The notes: a model not told the origin generated them from the letters alone. A stretch of 64,000 bases of DNA from Flavobacterium sp. HJ-32-4 (GCF_022532105.1 NZ_CP092832.1:496001-560000); one strand, 5' to 3'; shown: positions 1 to 7,449, numbered from the stretch's first letter. Numbers and translations: made by a program.

Positions 1-117
1 TCCTGGAACGATTCAAAGCTCAGGACCGTAACCGACATATCGTCCTTTAGTGCCTCCTGAAAAAACCGTCGGTCGTCTTCATCATCGTCTATGTAAAAAA
101 ACAATTGTCGTCCCATC
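1..117 (-). CDS. Response regulator receiver domain, C-terminus beyond window
   Basis: Reading leftward from the ATG at 117, 39 codons stay open to the window edge. The product begins MGRQLFFYIDDDEDDRRFF, a beta strand followed by the acidic cluster that forms the phosphoacceptor pocket of CheY-like receiver domains. The phosphorylated Asp itself would lie beyond the edge. In Bacteroidota, receivers starting this way are often stand-alone single-domain regulators, but an output domain cannot be excluded. It is divergent from the TPR/HTH regulator at 272, with about 150 bp between the two starts. Confidence 0.8.
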
Positions 118-199
118 TTCCTATCATTTTGATTTTCTTTGTTTTATTTAAAAGTACGTGTTGTATCCGTTAGCAAGTAATAAAGAAAACCTAAATGAC

Positions 200-217
200 G
201 TCTACCTTTTGTCTACG
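200..217 (+). promoter_or_regulatory. Tandem 7-mer direct repeat upstream of the TPR/HTH regulator
   Basis: GTCTACC at 200-206 and GTCTACG at 211-217 are direct repeats with an 11-bp period and a 4-bp spacer. The same arrangement occurs at 1885-1902 ahead of the next gene. A T-rich -7-like element lies at 251-259, so the distance from first repeat to -7 box is 51 bp here and 49 bp there. An 11-bp period of 7-mers is the layout of PhoB/OmpR-type binding sites. Which protein binds is unknown. Confidence 0.45.
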
Positions 218-271
218 GTGGTACGATCCGGGAATAAACGTTCATTGGGTTATTTTTTGGAACTTGCCCAC

Positions 272-1849
272 ATGCGTTATGCCCTCCTGTTCGCCATCAC
301 CCTGCTCACGTTTTCCTCGTCAGCCCAGTCAACCGCCCGGTTACGGGAAGGATGGCGCGCACTTGTTACTGACAACGACAGCGTGGCTATTCGTTGTTTT
401 TGGGAGACCTATCGCGACGCACGGTTACGGCATGACGACCGTCTTCAGGCCGAGGCCGCGCTTTTTCTGGGAATGGCATCCTACGGCAGCCGTCCCGAAA
501 AGGGCATGGCTTATGCGGTAGAAGCGCTCCACTTATACGAGAAAACAACGACGGGACACGAGGCCCGTGTCGGCCGCGGGCGTTGCCTCCAACTCATGGC
601 GACCATCCGTGAACGCCAGGGAAAATCGGTACAGGCATTGCAGTGGAGCCGGCAGGCCCTCACCCTGCTCGAACGCGATACGACCGGCACAAAATGCCTG
701 GCCCGTTTGAGCATCGGCCGCTACTTTGAAAACCAGGGGCAGGTAGATACGGCGGTTGTGTATTACCAGAAGGCGCTTGACGATTTCCGCTCTTCGCGTC
801 AATACGCCTACCTTCCCGGTGCGTACACCCGTTTGGCGCTTCTCCAGATGAACCAAAACCCGGACGCGGCTTTTTCGTCGCTGTCAACTGCCTGGGCGAT
901 TGCCTCCAAAACCCACAACCGCCAGGCAGAGGTTGCTACGCTGCTCGCCCTGGGGAAGGCGGAAACCCGACACCGGGACCCGCAACGGGGCCTTCAACAC
1001 CTGCAGACCGCTTACCGGCTGGCGCAGTCACTGTCGGATCGGCAGTTTGAGCTGCGGGCGCTCGAAGGTCTGGCAGAATGGGCGGCGGCACAGGGCCATG
1101 TGGAGGACGCCCTTGAATGGCAACGTCGGGTGATCCAATTGAAGGATTCGGTGTTCTCGGCGGAAAGTGAAAGGGCGGTGCGGGAAATGGAAGTGCAATT
1201 TGGCCTGGCGGAGAAAGAGCGGGAACTGGCGCTCGTTTCAAAGGAGCGCGAAGTGGCGCGCCTAACCAATCTTTTATTAAGTGGCGCCCTGATCGTATTG
1301 CTGGCCGGCGCTGCCGTGGGTTTTGTAGTGCTGCGGAAAATCAGGCGGAAAGACCGTGAATTGCTGGCCATCCGCAACGCACTTGTTACGTCCATGGAAG
1401 CTGAAAAAGCCCTACGGGAACACCAATATAAAGCGGATCTGGAGCACCGTGAGAGCCAACTCAGTGCCATCACCTTGCAGATGCAACGCAAAAACGAATT
1501 CGCAGAGGAACTACGCGCCTCCGCCGGAGCGGGCCGTACACTTTCACCCACTGAACTACAGCGGATGGTCAACCGCCATTTCTCCCACGGCTATGACTGG
1601 GAAGATTTCGATACTTACTTTGAAGGTCTGAACCTTCATTTTTATACCCGCCTCCGCGAATTGTATCCCGGTATCAGCCAAAATGACCTCAAGCTATGCG
1701 CCCTTATCCGGCTGAATCTGTCAACCAAAGAAATGGCAGGCATCCTTAATATTTCGCCCGACAGTGTAAAGACCGCACGTTACCGACTCCGACGCAAATT
1801 ACAACTGCCGGGCGATGAGAACCTCACACGTTTCCTGTTGTCGCTATAG
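272..1849 (+). CDS. TPR-containing membrane protein with C-terminal LuxR-like helix-turn-helix
   Basis: A 525-residue protein starting MRYALLFAITLLTFSSSAQ, a clear signal peptide. An upstream in-frame start at 158 would add 38 residues before this signal and is rejected. Residues about 30-330 are helical TPR-like repeats. A coiled coil of E/R/K-rich sequence comes next, then a membrane helix (LLLSGALIVLLAGAAVGFVV), a second coiled coil, and a C-terminal helix-turn-helix (about 460-525, with LSTKEMAGILNISPDSVK) like LuxR/GerE domains. The layout puts TPRs in the periplasm and the HTH in the cytoplasm, matching a Bacteroidota family of membrane-bound TPR regulators. Signal and target are unknown. 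The T9SS gene that follows shares an upstream repeat and may be co-regulated. Confidence 0.85.
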   Translation: MRYALLFAITLLTFSSSAQSTARLREGWRALVTDNDSVAIRCFWETYRDARLRHDDRLQAEAALFLGMASYGSRPEKGMAYAVEALHLYEKTTTGHEARVGRGRCLQLMATIRERQGKSVQALQWSRQALTLLERDTTGTKCLARLSIGRYFENQGQVDTAVVYYQKALDDFRSSRQYAYLPGAYTRLALLQMNQNPDAAFSSLSTAWAIASKTHNRQAEVATLLALGKAETRHRDPQRGLQHLQTAYRLAQSLSDRQFELRALEGLAEWAAAQGHVEDALEWQRRVIQLKDSVFSAESERAVREMEVQFGLAEKERELALVSKEREVARLTNLLLSGALIVLLAGAAVGFVVLRKIRRKDRELLAIRNALVTSMEAEKALREHQYKADLEHRESQLSAITLQMQRKNEFAEELRASAGAGRTLSPTELQRMVNRHFSHGYDWEDFDTYFEGLNLHFYTRLRELYPGISQNDLKLCALIRLNLSTKEMAGILNISPDSVKTARYRLRRKLQLPGDENLTRFLLSL

Positions 1850-1884
1850 TGGTATACCCAGTATAGGCGTCCTCCTGAGGGTTT

Positions 1885-1902
1885 GTCTACCTCGTGTCTA
1901 CC
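1885..1902 (+). promoter_or_regulatory. Tandem 7-mer direct repeat upstream of the T9SS type A protein
   Basis: GTCTACC occurs at 1885-1891 and again at 1896-1902, two perfect copies with an 11-bp period. The pair ends about 31 bp before the -7 element at 1934, a position suited to an activator. It duplicates the arrangement at 200-217 upstream of the preceding gene. Confidence 0.45.
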
Positions 1903-1933
1903 CCGCTGTCACGCAACGATTCACCTGTAGCCG

Positions 1934-1941
1934 TACCTTTG
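1934..1941 (+). promoter_or_regulatory. -7 promoter element for the T9SS type A protein gene
   Basis: TACCTTTG matches the Bacteroidota -7 consensus TAnnTTTG and lies 26 nt before the ATG at 1968. This supports that start over an in-frame extension to 1815, which would lie inside the preceding gene. Confidence 0.6.
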
Positions 1942-1967
1942 GACTATCATCTATAAAAAAGAATGCC

Positions 1968-2852
1968 ATGAAAAAACTGTACTACCTGATCCTGTTGCCC
2001 GCGCTGATGGCGGCACAGGTACCCAACCCGGGATTCGAACAATTGTTGTCCAGTGGACAGCTTCGCAACTGGGGTTATTACTACACGGTTCCGGTGACCC
2101 TCGACCCAGAAACGGGAGAGAGCAGCACTCCCCAAATCGACTATGCCGGCAGCACTTCGTTTGCTACTTCCACACCCTCGTCCCACGGTGGCCTGCACGC
2201 TCTTTCCATCCGCAATGCCCGATTCGCCGAAACCGGCGAAGTCATTCCCGGTCGGGCGGAACTGTTCGACGATACCAACTCAGACGTACACACCGGCTGG
2301 AACGCAGGGCGTCCGGTTGAGCCAGGTACTGTTGTAGACCGTCTGGCCTTCTATTACCGATTCAACGCCCTTAATGGTGAAGTAGGGCAGGCTGAACTGG
2401 TTGCCATCGACGGCGATAGCAACGAATTGGCGCAAGTTTCCCTTACGCTCTCTGACACCGCGGGCGCCTTTCTCTTTGCCGAAACCTCCCTCAACCTGCC
2501 TGAAGGCACAGCAGTTGCATTTGTCTTCATCCGATTTCGTATGGCAGGTGATGGCGAGACTCCGGCTTTTGGAAGCGAGTTGGTCATTGACGACCTGGCC
2601 GTAAATGCCGAAATGTTACAAGTGGACCCAGTGGTAAAACCTACACAAGGGTTCTACCCCAACCCGACCGAAGGCAAACTCTTCACCCGCCTCCCACTGC
2701 AGGGGGCCCCGGTCAGCGTGGTGGATATGGCGGGTCGTCGTTATTCACTGCCCACGAGTGGCAGCGAGATTGACGCCTCTGCTCTTTCACCTGGCGTTTA
2801 CCTGTGGCAACCCGACGGCCAGCGACAGGCAGTGCGGTTTATACGAAAATAA
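1968..2852 (+). CDS. Secreted protein with T9SS type A sorting domain
   Basis: A 294-residue protein with signal peptide MKKLYYLILLPALMAAQ. The mature part starts VPNPGFEQ and is beta-rich with Gly/Asn/Asp turns, resembling a carbohydrate-binding or PCMD-like jelly-roll fold, although I cannot name the family. The last about 70 residues are a type A T9SS sorting domain: FYPNPTEGKL, a central VVDMAGR strand, then LSPGVYLW and a basic end FIRK. Known biology of this domain predicts export across the outer membrane and cleavage or anchoring at the surface. It has its own promoter and terminator, so it is probably monocistronic. The shared upstream repeat suggests a link to the TPR/HTH gene before it. 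Confidence 0.85.
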   Translation: MKKLYYLILLPALMAAQVPNPGFEQLLSSGQLRNWGYYYTVPVTLDPETGESSTPQIDYAGSTSFATSTPSSHGGLHALSIRNARFAETGEVIPGRAELFDDTNSDVHTGWNAGRPVEPGTVVDRLAFYYRFNALNGEVGQAELVAIDGDSNELAQVSLTLSDTAGAFLFAETSLNLPEGTAVAFVFIRFRMAGDGETPAFGSELVIDDLAVNAEMLQVDPVVKPTQGFYPNPTEGKLFTRLPLQGAPVSVVDMAGRRYSLPTSGSEIDASALSPGVYLWQPDGQRQAVRFIRK

Positions 2853-2855
2853 AGG

Positions 2856-2880
2856 AAGCGGGCTCAGGCCTGCTTTTTTT
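2856..2880 (+). terminator. Rho-independent terminator after the T9SS type A gene
   Basis: Stem AAGCGGGC (2856-2863) pairs with GCCTGCTT (2868-2875) with one G-T pair and a TCAG loop, followed by a run of T to 2880. It starts four bases after the stop codon. Confidence 0.85.
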
Positions 2881-3065
2881 CGCCTATATTCTCTTTGAGT
2901 GGATTTTAGTGCGATTTTTGGGAACAATACCCGTCTCGCTGACCGTTTGCCTGTTCCTACACACGGCTTACAATCGTAACCTTCCGCTAACGACCAGGTA
3001 ACGTCTACCTTTGAATTTTGCAACGAATACCCAAATCGTGTAAAACCCGGGGAGACGACAGGCGC
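2881..3065. other. Non-coding stretch upstream of the small ORF
   Basis: No convincing gene on either strand. It holds a TACCTTTG at 3006-3013 that fits the -7 consensus and could start a longer transcript into the small ORF at 3097. A single GTCTACC (3003-3009) overlaps that box but is not tandem. No repeat or RNA family was recognised. Confidence 0.4.
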
Positions 3066-3073
3066 TACCTTTG
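3066..3073 (+). promoter_or_regulatory. -7 promoter element for the small ORF transcript
   Basis: TACCTTTG lies 23 nt before the ATG at 3097. No clear TTG-type -33 element lies at the usual distance upstream, so strength or activator dependence is uncertain. Confidence 0.45.
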
Positions 3074-3096
3074 TCTCTCTTTTCAATCAACTGGTT

Positions 3097-3192
3097 ATGT
3101 ACTCAAGAACCCAACGTAGGAAACTGATGCGAAGCCGGATGGGCCGGTTCTGGCTACTGCTCGACCGCTATGTCATTGCCACCCTTCGATAA
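3097..3192 (+). CDS. Candidate 31-residue basic small protein
   Basis: An ATG-initiated ORF of 31 codons lying between a TAnnTTTG promoter and a structured RNA segment. The product starts MYSRTQRRKLMRSRMGRF, is strongly basic (8 Arg, 1 Lys and few acidic residues), and ends with a short hydrophobic part (WLLLDRYVIATLR). It could be a membrane-associated peptide or a leader peptide. Its TAA stop lies within the 5' arm of a 10-bp helix (3187-3196 with 3250-3259), so translation would disturb that structure. No family recognised. Evidence is placement and composition only, so chance ORF remains possible. Confidence 0.35.
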   Translation: MYSRTQRRKLMRSRMGRFWLLLDRYVIATLR

Positions 3193-3284
3193 CGTTAGGG
3201 CGACATGCCGACGACCCTCTCGTGAAGGAGGTCGACTCATACCATCGAAAGCGTTATCGTAAAAACATCCCTATAAAAATAGGG
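3187..3284 (+). ncRNA. Candidate structured RNA segment after the small ORF, upstream of amtB
   Basis: CGATAACGTT (3187-3196) pairs with AGCGTTATCG (3250-3259). Inside it CGACC-C-TC (3212-3219) pairs with GA-GGTCG (3228-3234) with one bulged C and an 8-nt loop. A separate hairpin CCCTAT-AAAA-ATAGGG (3269-3284) follows, with T-rich sequence after it that could terminate transcription. Together with the promoter at 3066 this predicts a transcript of roughly 220 nt ending before the amtB promoter. No known riboswitch core recognised. Confidence 0.35.
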
Positions 3285-3303
3285 GTTCGTTTGTTATTTC
3301 TTT

Positions 3304-3311
3304 TATTTTTG
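3304..3311 (+). promoter_or_regulatory. -7 promoter element for amtB
   Basis: TATTTTTG lies 41 nt before the ATG at 3353, giving a leader of roughly 35 nt. A TTTG occurs 12-13 nt upstream, closer than the usual -33 spacing. Confidence 0.5.
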
Positions 3312-3352
3312 CTTAAACACCCCCTCTTTTTCAAAGGTAAAGAAGCAATAAT

Positions 3353-4702
3353 ATGAAACTCGAGAAACGCTGGATCGTATCGTTTTCCCTCATTACCCTT
3401 ATTTCCTTAGTCGCGGTTTGCTGGCCTGATGCCGTTGAAACCGCCACGACACGTTCCTGGTTTGGAACAGAGCAGGACCTTCGCGCCGCGGATGTGGCCT
3501 GGTTGCTGACCGCGTCGAGTTTCGTTTTGCTGATGACACCGGGTCTCGCTTTTTTCTATGGCGGTATGGTGGGAAAGCACAACATCATCTCGACCATGTT
3601 GCAGAGTTTTATTTGTATGGGCGTCATTACCCTGCTTTGGGTGGTGGTTGGCTTCAGCCTTTCCTTTGGCGAGCCGCTGCTTTTTGAAATCGACGGACAG
3701 TCGTATTCGATCATCGGAAATCCCTCGTCTTTTGCCTTCATGGATCATGTGGGATTGTTGCCACATAAGGTATTGGGAACGACCATCCCATTCATTCTAT
3801 ATGCCTTGTTCCAAATGAAATTCGCCATCATCACGCCGGCCCTGATTACCGGTTCTTTTGCCGAACGGGTGCGCTTCATCGCTTTTCTCTTCTTCATTTG
3901 CCTGTTTAGCCTTTTTATCTATGCACCGCTTTGCCATTCGGTGTGGGCACCTACCGGACTTCTGGGCACCTATTTCGGTGTGAAAGACTTCGCAGGGGGA
4001 ACGGTGGTGCACATGAGCGCGGGATTTGCTGCCCTTGCCGGTGCCATCGTATTGGGCAAAAGACGGAATGCGGCACACATCCCCACCAACATTCCGTTTG
4101 TACTTTTAGGAACAGGATTACTGTGGTTCGGCTGGTTCGGGTTCAACGCCGGATCGACACTGGCCGCGAACGGCACGGCTGCTATGGCCTTCGCGACGAC
4201 TACCTCTGCATCAGCAGCAGCCATGCTCACCTGGGGCTTCTTTGAACGGATGCACGGAAAGAAATTCTCAGCCATGGGCGCCTGTGTCGGAGCGGTTGTC
4301 GGACTGGTGGCCATTACACCCGCGGCCGGCTATGTGACAATTCCGGAGAGTATTTTCTTCGGTTTTATCACCGCGATCGTATCCTATAAAGTACTGGCCT
4401 CTAAATTCAGCAAGCGCGTCGACGACACACTCGACGTATTTGCCTGTCACGGCGTAGGAGGTATTATGGGGATGATCCTCACCGCCATTTTCGCGCGCGG
4501 TGAAAACGCCAGTCTCCTGCACGGCGGCTGGAGCGTATTCGCGCATCATATGATGGCGCTCATACTGGTCTCGGCCTACACCTTTGGCGGTGCCTTACTG
4601 CTCTTCCGGTTTGTCAACCTGTTCATCCCGCTTCGGGTATCGGAAGAATCAGAAAACGCCGGACTGGATCTTTCCCAACACGACGAAACCATCCTTCATT
4701 AA
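3353..4702 (+). CDS. amtB: Ammonium transporter AmtB
   Basis: A 449-residue polytopic inner-membrane protein of the Amt/Mep/Rh family that conducts ammonium. Eleven to twelve hydrophobic segments are visible. The twin pore histidines are present: H220 in DFAGGTVVHMSAG and H366 in DVFACHGVGGIMG. The family signatures FFYGGMV (67-73) and FGWFGFNAGS (259-268) are also present. Length is normal for the family. Amt genes are usually followed by a GlnK/PII gene, but none is present here; the next gene is an unrelated SnoaL-like protein with its own promoter. Regulation by PII from another locus, or none, is therefore an inference. The structured segment upstream ends before the likely promoter. Confidence 0.95.
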   Translation: MKLEKRWIVSFSLITLISLVAVCWPDAVETATTRSWFGTEQDLRAADVAWLLTASSFVLLMTPGLAFFYGGMVGKHNIISTMLQSFICMGVITLLWVVVGFSLSFGEPLLFEIDGQSYSIIGNPSSFAFMDHVGLLPHKVLGTTIPFILYALFQMKFAIITPALITGSFAERVRFIAFLFFICLFSLFIYAPLCHSVWAPTGLLGTYFGVKDFAGGTVVHMSAGFAALAGAIVLGKRRNAAHIPTNIPFVLLGTGLLWFGWFGFNAGSTLAANGTAAMAFATTTSASAAAMLTWGFFERMHGKKFSAMGACVGAVVGLVAITPAAGYVTIPESIFFGFITAIVSYKVLASKFSKRVDDTLDVFACHGVGGIMGMILTAIFARGENASLLHGGWSVFAHHMMALILVSAYTFGGALLLFRFVNLFIPLRVSEESENAGLDLSQHDETILH

Positions 4703-4738
4703 TCGCATTATCGTTCCCCTAGTTTCGACTGGGCTTCC

Positions 4739-4746
4739 TATCTTTG
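4739..4746 (+). promoter_or_regulatory. -7 promoter element for the SnoaL-like gene
   Basis: TATCTTTG, 10 nt before the ATG at 4757, giving a very short A-rich leader. It shows the gene can be transcribed separately from amtB. Confidence 0.6.
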
Positions 4747-4756
4747 AAATAAAAAG

Positions 4757-5257
4757 ATGAGAGTCTTCCTTACCCTGTGCGCCACCGCCCTGACCTTGTG
4801 GGTATCAGCCCAAAAGGCAAATGACACCGACGCCATACATCACCTGCTCAATACCTGGCACGAAAACGCCGCCAAAGGAAACGGCGATGCCTATATAGCG
4901 GCCATGACCGACGACGGGGTCTTCATCGGTACCGATGCTACCGAATACTGGACACGGGAGGCCTTTTGGAAATTCGCCGAACCCTATTTCAAAAAGGGCG
5001 CCGCCTGGGACTTCAAACCCCTCAAGCGCCACGTCTACCTCAGCGCCGACGGGAAAATCGCCTGGTTCGACGAAGTGCTTGACACCTGGATGGAATTGTG
5101 TCGGGGTTCGGGCGTGCTGATCCGACAGGCGGACGGCAGCTGGAAGATCGCACACTACGTTTTATCCGTGACCGTTCCGAACGATGTGGTGGATGATGTG
5201 ATCAAAGTAAAACACAACATTGAAACAAAACAAAAGGACGTAATCAAATCACAATAA
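4757..5257 (+). CDS. Exported SnoaL/NTF2-like domain protein
   Basis: A 166-residue protein with signal peptide MRVFLTLCATALTLWVSAQ. The body reads as one NTF2-like (SnoaL/DUF4440) cone-shaped domain: helix 1 with LLNTWHENAAKGNGDAYIAA, the GVFIGTDATEYW strand-turn, then strands around VYLSADGKIAWFDEVL and GSWKIAHYVLS. Such domains bind small ligands or act as hydrolases or isomerases, and no catalytic assignment can be made. The last 25 residues are a charged tail beyond the fold. It has its own promoter and terminator, so proximity to amtB does not imply shared function. Confidence 0.8.
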   Translation: MRVFLTLCATALTLWVSAQKANDTDAIHHLLNTWHENAAKGNGDAYIAAMTDDGVFIGTDATEYWTREAFWKFAEPYFKKGAAWDFKPLKRHVYLSADGKIAWFDEVLDTWMELCRGSGVLIRQADGSWKIAHYVLSVTVPNDVVDDVIKVKHNIETKQKDVIKSQ

Positions 5258-5276
5258 GGGAGTTAACCGCTAAAAT

Positions 5277-5310
5277 AAGACGCTGTATCCGAAAGGCTAC
5301 GGCGTTTTTT
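5277..5310 (+). terminator. Rho-independent terminator after the SnoaL-like gene
   Basis: A 14-bp stem with one mismatch and a GAAA tetraloop (AAGACGCTGTATCC pairing with GGCTACGGCGTT and following T), ending in a T run at 5305-5310. Confidence 0.85.
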
Positions 5311-5374
5311 CATCTGTGTAAATCCAACCGCCGCGTTCTCTCGTATATGCCATCAGAACCCATCACAAAATGGC

Positions 5375-5812
5375 ATGAATATGAAACGTCGCATCCGTTC
5401 TGGCCTACTGGCCTTGCTGGCCGTATTCTTTTTTCTTTTCACGGCCCTCATCATCCACATTGCCACCGCTCCTTCTTTGGAGGTGGACAATGCGACCCTG
5501 CAAATCGCCCGTATTGATTTCCACCAACCCCTGACGCCCGAAAAGGCGAAAGAACTGCACCGCCAGATGCGCGCCATCAAAGGTGTTACGCACGATAAGT
5601 TCTTTGCCGACAAGGGGGTGTTGGTCTATTGGCTCGACAACCGGGTTACCGACTCACAGCGCGTGTTCGAGCAGTTGATGGCCAAAGGCGACTATGATGC
5701 CGAACGTTTTACCGTGCCCCAGCATCTCGCGCAACAGCGTGTGTGCCCGGCGATGGACCCCAACAGCTTCAAGTATCGTTTTTCCGTTGCCGTGCAACGA
5801 CTATTCCGTTAA
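5375..5812 (+). CDS. Single-pass membrane protein with HMA-like fold, partner of the globin-like lipoprotein
   Basis: A 145-residue protein (143 if the ATG at 5381 is used). A basic N-terminus is followed by one membrane helix (GLLALLAVFFFLFTALIIHI). The exported part LQIARIDFHQPLTPEKAKELH ... GVTHDKFFADKGVLVYWLDN ... VFEQLMAKG reads as a beta-alpha-beta-beta-alpha pattern like heavy-metal-associated domains, but without the usual CxxC metal site. The only Cys is in VCPAMDPNSF near the C-terminus. It ends 19 nt before the globin-like lipoprotein gene, and no terminator separates them, so they are probably co-transcribed. The function is unknown. Haem or metal handling is an inference from the neighbour. 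Confidence 0.65.
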   Translation: MNMKRRIRSGLLALLAVFFFLFTALIIHIATAPSLEVDNATLQIARIDFHQPLTPEKAKELHRQMRAIKGVTHDKFFADKGVLVYWLDNRVTDSQRVFEQLMAKGDYDAERFTVPQHLAQQRVCPAMDPNSFKYRFSVAVQRLFR

Positions 5813-5831
5813 TTCTTAAAACCACCTTATC

Positions 5832-6416
5832 ATGAAACGAATCCCTATCCTGGCTTTTTCAGCCCTGAGCATTCTGGCAGGCGCCTTTGTTGCGTCGTGC
5901 AGCGATGACGACGACAACAACTCGCCAACGCCCTCCTTGTATACCCGTCTAGGCGGAACGACCATGGTGGCCGACCCCAACAACCCGGGCCAAATGATTG
6001 AGCAAGGCCGATTGAGCTATCGTTCGGTTGTCGACTCGACCATCACCCTGATCGTGGCCGACATCACAGCCGGTAACCAGGGAAACTTCAGCGCCCATTT
6101 CGCGCCACTGTTGGCCGAGGTCGGAGCCGGAAACACCACCAATCTTTCCCTTTTAAGCAAAAACCTCACCGATTTTTTCTCGGCTAATACGGGTGGTGGC
6201 GCGACCAACACCTATACGGGAATGAATATGGCAGATGCGCACAACCCGGCTATGAACCCGCGGATGGGCGTGAAAGCCACCGATGCCGACTATACCCGAT
6301 TTGAAGGGTTTGTAGGACAGGCTGCCGGATTGAACGGTGTGACCGACCAGGCCATCATTGGCGATGTGGTAGAGGTACTCGAATCGTTGCGCGACCCGAT
6401 TGTTCAGGCTCCGTAA
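5832..6416 (+). CDS. Lipoprotein resembling group I truncated haemoglobin
   Basis: A 194-residue protein with a lipoprotein signal: hydrophobic segment then VASC (lipid Cys 23), followed by an acidic SDDDDNN tether. The mature part carries elements of truncated globins in order: SLYTRLGG (36-42), an A/B helix region around VVDSTITLIVADI, FFSANTGGGATNTYTG (115-130), MADAH with a candidate proximal His 137, then a helix DYTRFEGFVGQAAGLNGV and a terminal helix ending LRDPIV. Compared with cytoplasmic truncated globins there is an insertion of about 18 residues after YTRLGG. Anchoring by lipid at a membrane surface would be unusual for a globin and suggests haem, oxygen or NO handling in the periplasm. 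Haem binding is an inference. Confidence 0.65.
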   Translation: MKRIPILAFSALSILAGAFVASCSDDDDNNSPTPSLYTRLGGTTMVADPNNPGQMIEQGRLSYRSVVDSTITLIVADITAGNQGNFSAHFAPLLAEVGAGNTTNLSLLSKNLTDFFSANTGGGATNTYTGMNMADAHNPAMNPRMGVKATDADYTRFEGFVGQAAGLNGVTDQAIIGDVVEVLESLRDPIVQAP

Positions 6417-6450
6417 CCCCTTTTTGTCCGACGTATATCCTATGTGTAGG

Positions 6451-6479
6451 AAGAGGCTGTCTCGAAAGAGCGGCCTTTT
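6451..6479 (+). terminator. Terminator after the globin-like lipoprotein gene
   Basis: AAGAGGC pairs with GCCTTTT around an internal loop, and CTC with GAG closes a GAAA tetraloop; TGTTTTTT follows. It points in the plus direction. Confidence 0.65.
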
Positions 6480-6501
6480 CTGTTTTTTAAAGGAAGTCGG
6501 A

Positions 6502-7449
6502 TTACCCGAGTTTACGCAGGTTCTCAAGCATGTCCGCAGTCATCGTATCGAGGTCAAAACGGTGTTGCCAACCCCAATCCTGGCGGGCGGCACTGTCGTC
6601 GATACTGGCGGGCCAGCTATCCGCGATTTGTTGGCGGAAATCGGGTTTGTAGGAGATTTTGAAGGAAGGGATATGCGCCCGGATGGCATCCGCGATTTCG
6701 CGCGGCGTGAAACTGATGGCCGAAAGATTGTAGGAACCATGCTCACGGATTTGATCGGCCGGTGCGCGCATGATATCGATCGTCGCCCGGATGGCATCGT
6801 CCATATACATCATCGGAAGCTCGGTGTCTTCCGACAGAAAACACTCATAGGTGCCGTCTGACAGCGCCTTGTGAAAGATATCGACCGCATAGTCCGTGGT
6901 ACCCCCTCCAGGAGGCGTTGACCAACTGATGAGTCCGGGATATCGGATACTGCGTACATCCACACCAAAAATGCGGTGGTAATATTCACACCAGCGTTCG
7001 CCTGCCTGTTTGCTGATGCCATAAACAGTAGTCGGCTCCATCGTAGTATGCTGGGGCGTCTGGTGGCGCGGGGTTGTCGGGCCGAAAACGGCGATACTGG
7101 AAGGCCAGAATATCTTCTTGATTTTCTTCGCTTTTGCAAGGTTCAGCACGTGGAACAGCGAATTCATATTTAGGTCCCAGGCAAAGGCAGGGTTCTTCTC
7201 CGCAGTTGCCGACAGCAACGCGGCCATCAGGTAGACCTCATCGATCTGGTGTTGCTCGACCAAATGCTCGACCTGATTGAAATCGAGGGCATTTACGACT
7301 TCAAACGGTCCGGAATTGACGACATCGACATTCAGTTTCCGGATGTCAGACGCGATCACATTTTCCGTGCCGTAGACGTCCCGTAATTTTTTGGTGAGTT
7401 CGGTGCCGATTTGTCCGCACGCACCGATGATGAGGATTTTGGTGGCCAT
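6502..7449 (-). CDS. NAD-dependent epimerase-type L-threonine 3-dehydrogenase
   Basis: A 315-residue extended short-chain dehydrogenase/reductase. The N-terminus MATKILIIGACGQIGTEL carries the GxxGxxG nucleotide-binding loop, and an acidic residue after strand 2 (ASDIRK) fits NAD. The catalytic SSIAVFG Ser and TVYGISK Tyr/Lys are present. The sequence, including RYPGLISWSTPPGGGTTDYA, matches the UDP-galactose-epimerase-like threonine dehydrogenase subfamily that oxidises L-threonine to 2-amino-3-ketobutyrate. An in-frame extension to 7614 is rejected because the -7 box at 7470-7477 lies within it. No kbl gene is adjacent, so the pathway is inferred from similarity alone. Confidence 0.8.
   Translation of the reverse strand: MATKILIIGACGQIGTELTKKLRDVYGTENVIASDIRKLNVDVVNSGPFEVVNALDFNQVEHLVEQHQIDEVYLMAALLSATAEKNPAFAWDLNMNSLFHVLNLAKAKKIKKIFWPSSIAVFGPTTPRHQTPQHTTMEPTTVYGISKQAGERWCEYYHRIFGVDVRSIRYPGLISWSTPPGGGTTDYAVDIFHKALSDGTYECFLSEDTELPMMYMDDAIRATIDIMRAPADQIREHGSYNLSAISFTPREIADAIRAHIPSFKISYKPDFRQQIADSWPASIDDSAARQDWGWQHRFDLDTMTADMLENLRKLG

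Noticed and set aside
3003-3009. Third GTCTACC copy
   Set aside because: Not tandem and overlaps a -7 box; single 7-mers of this kind are expected several times per window by chance.
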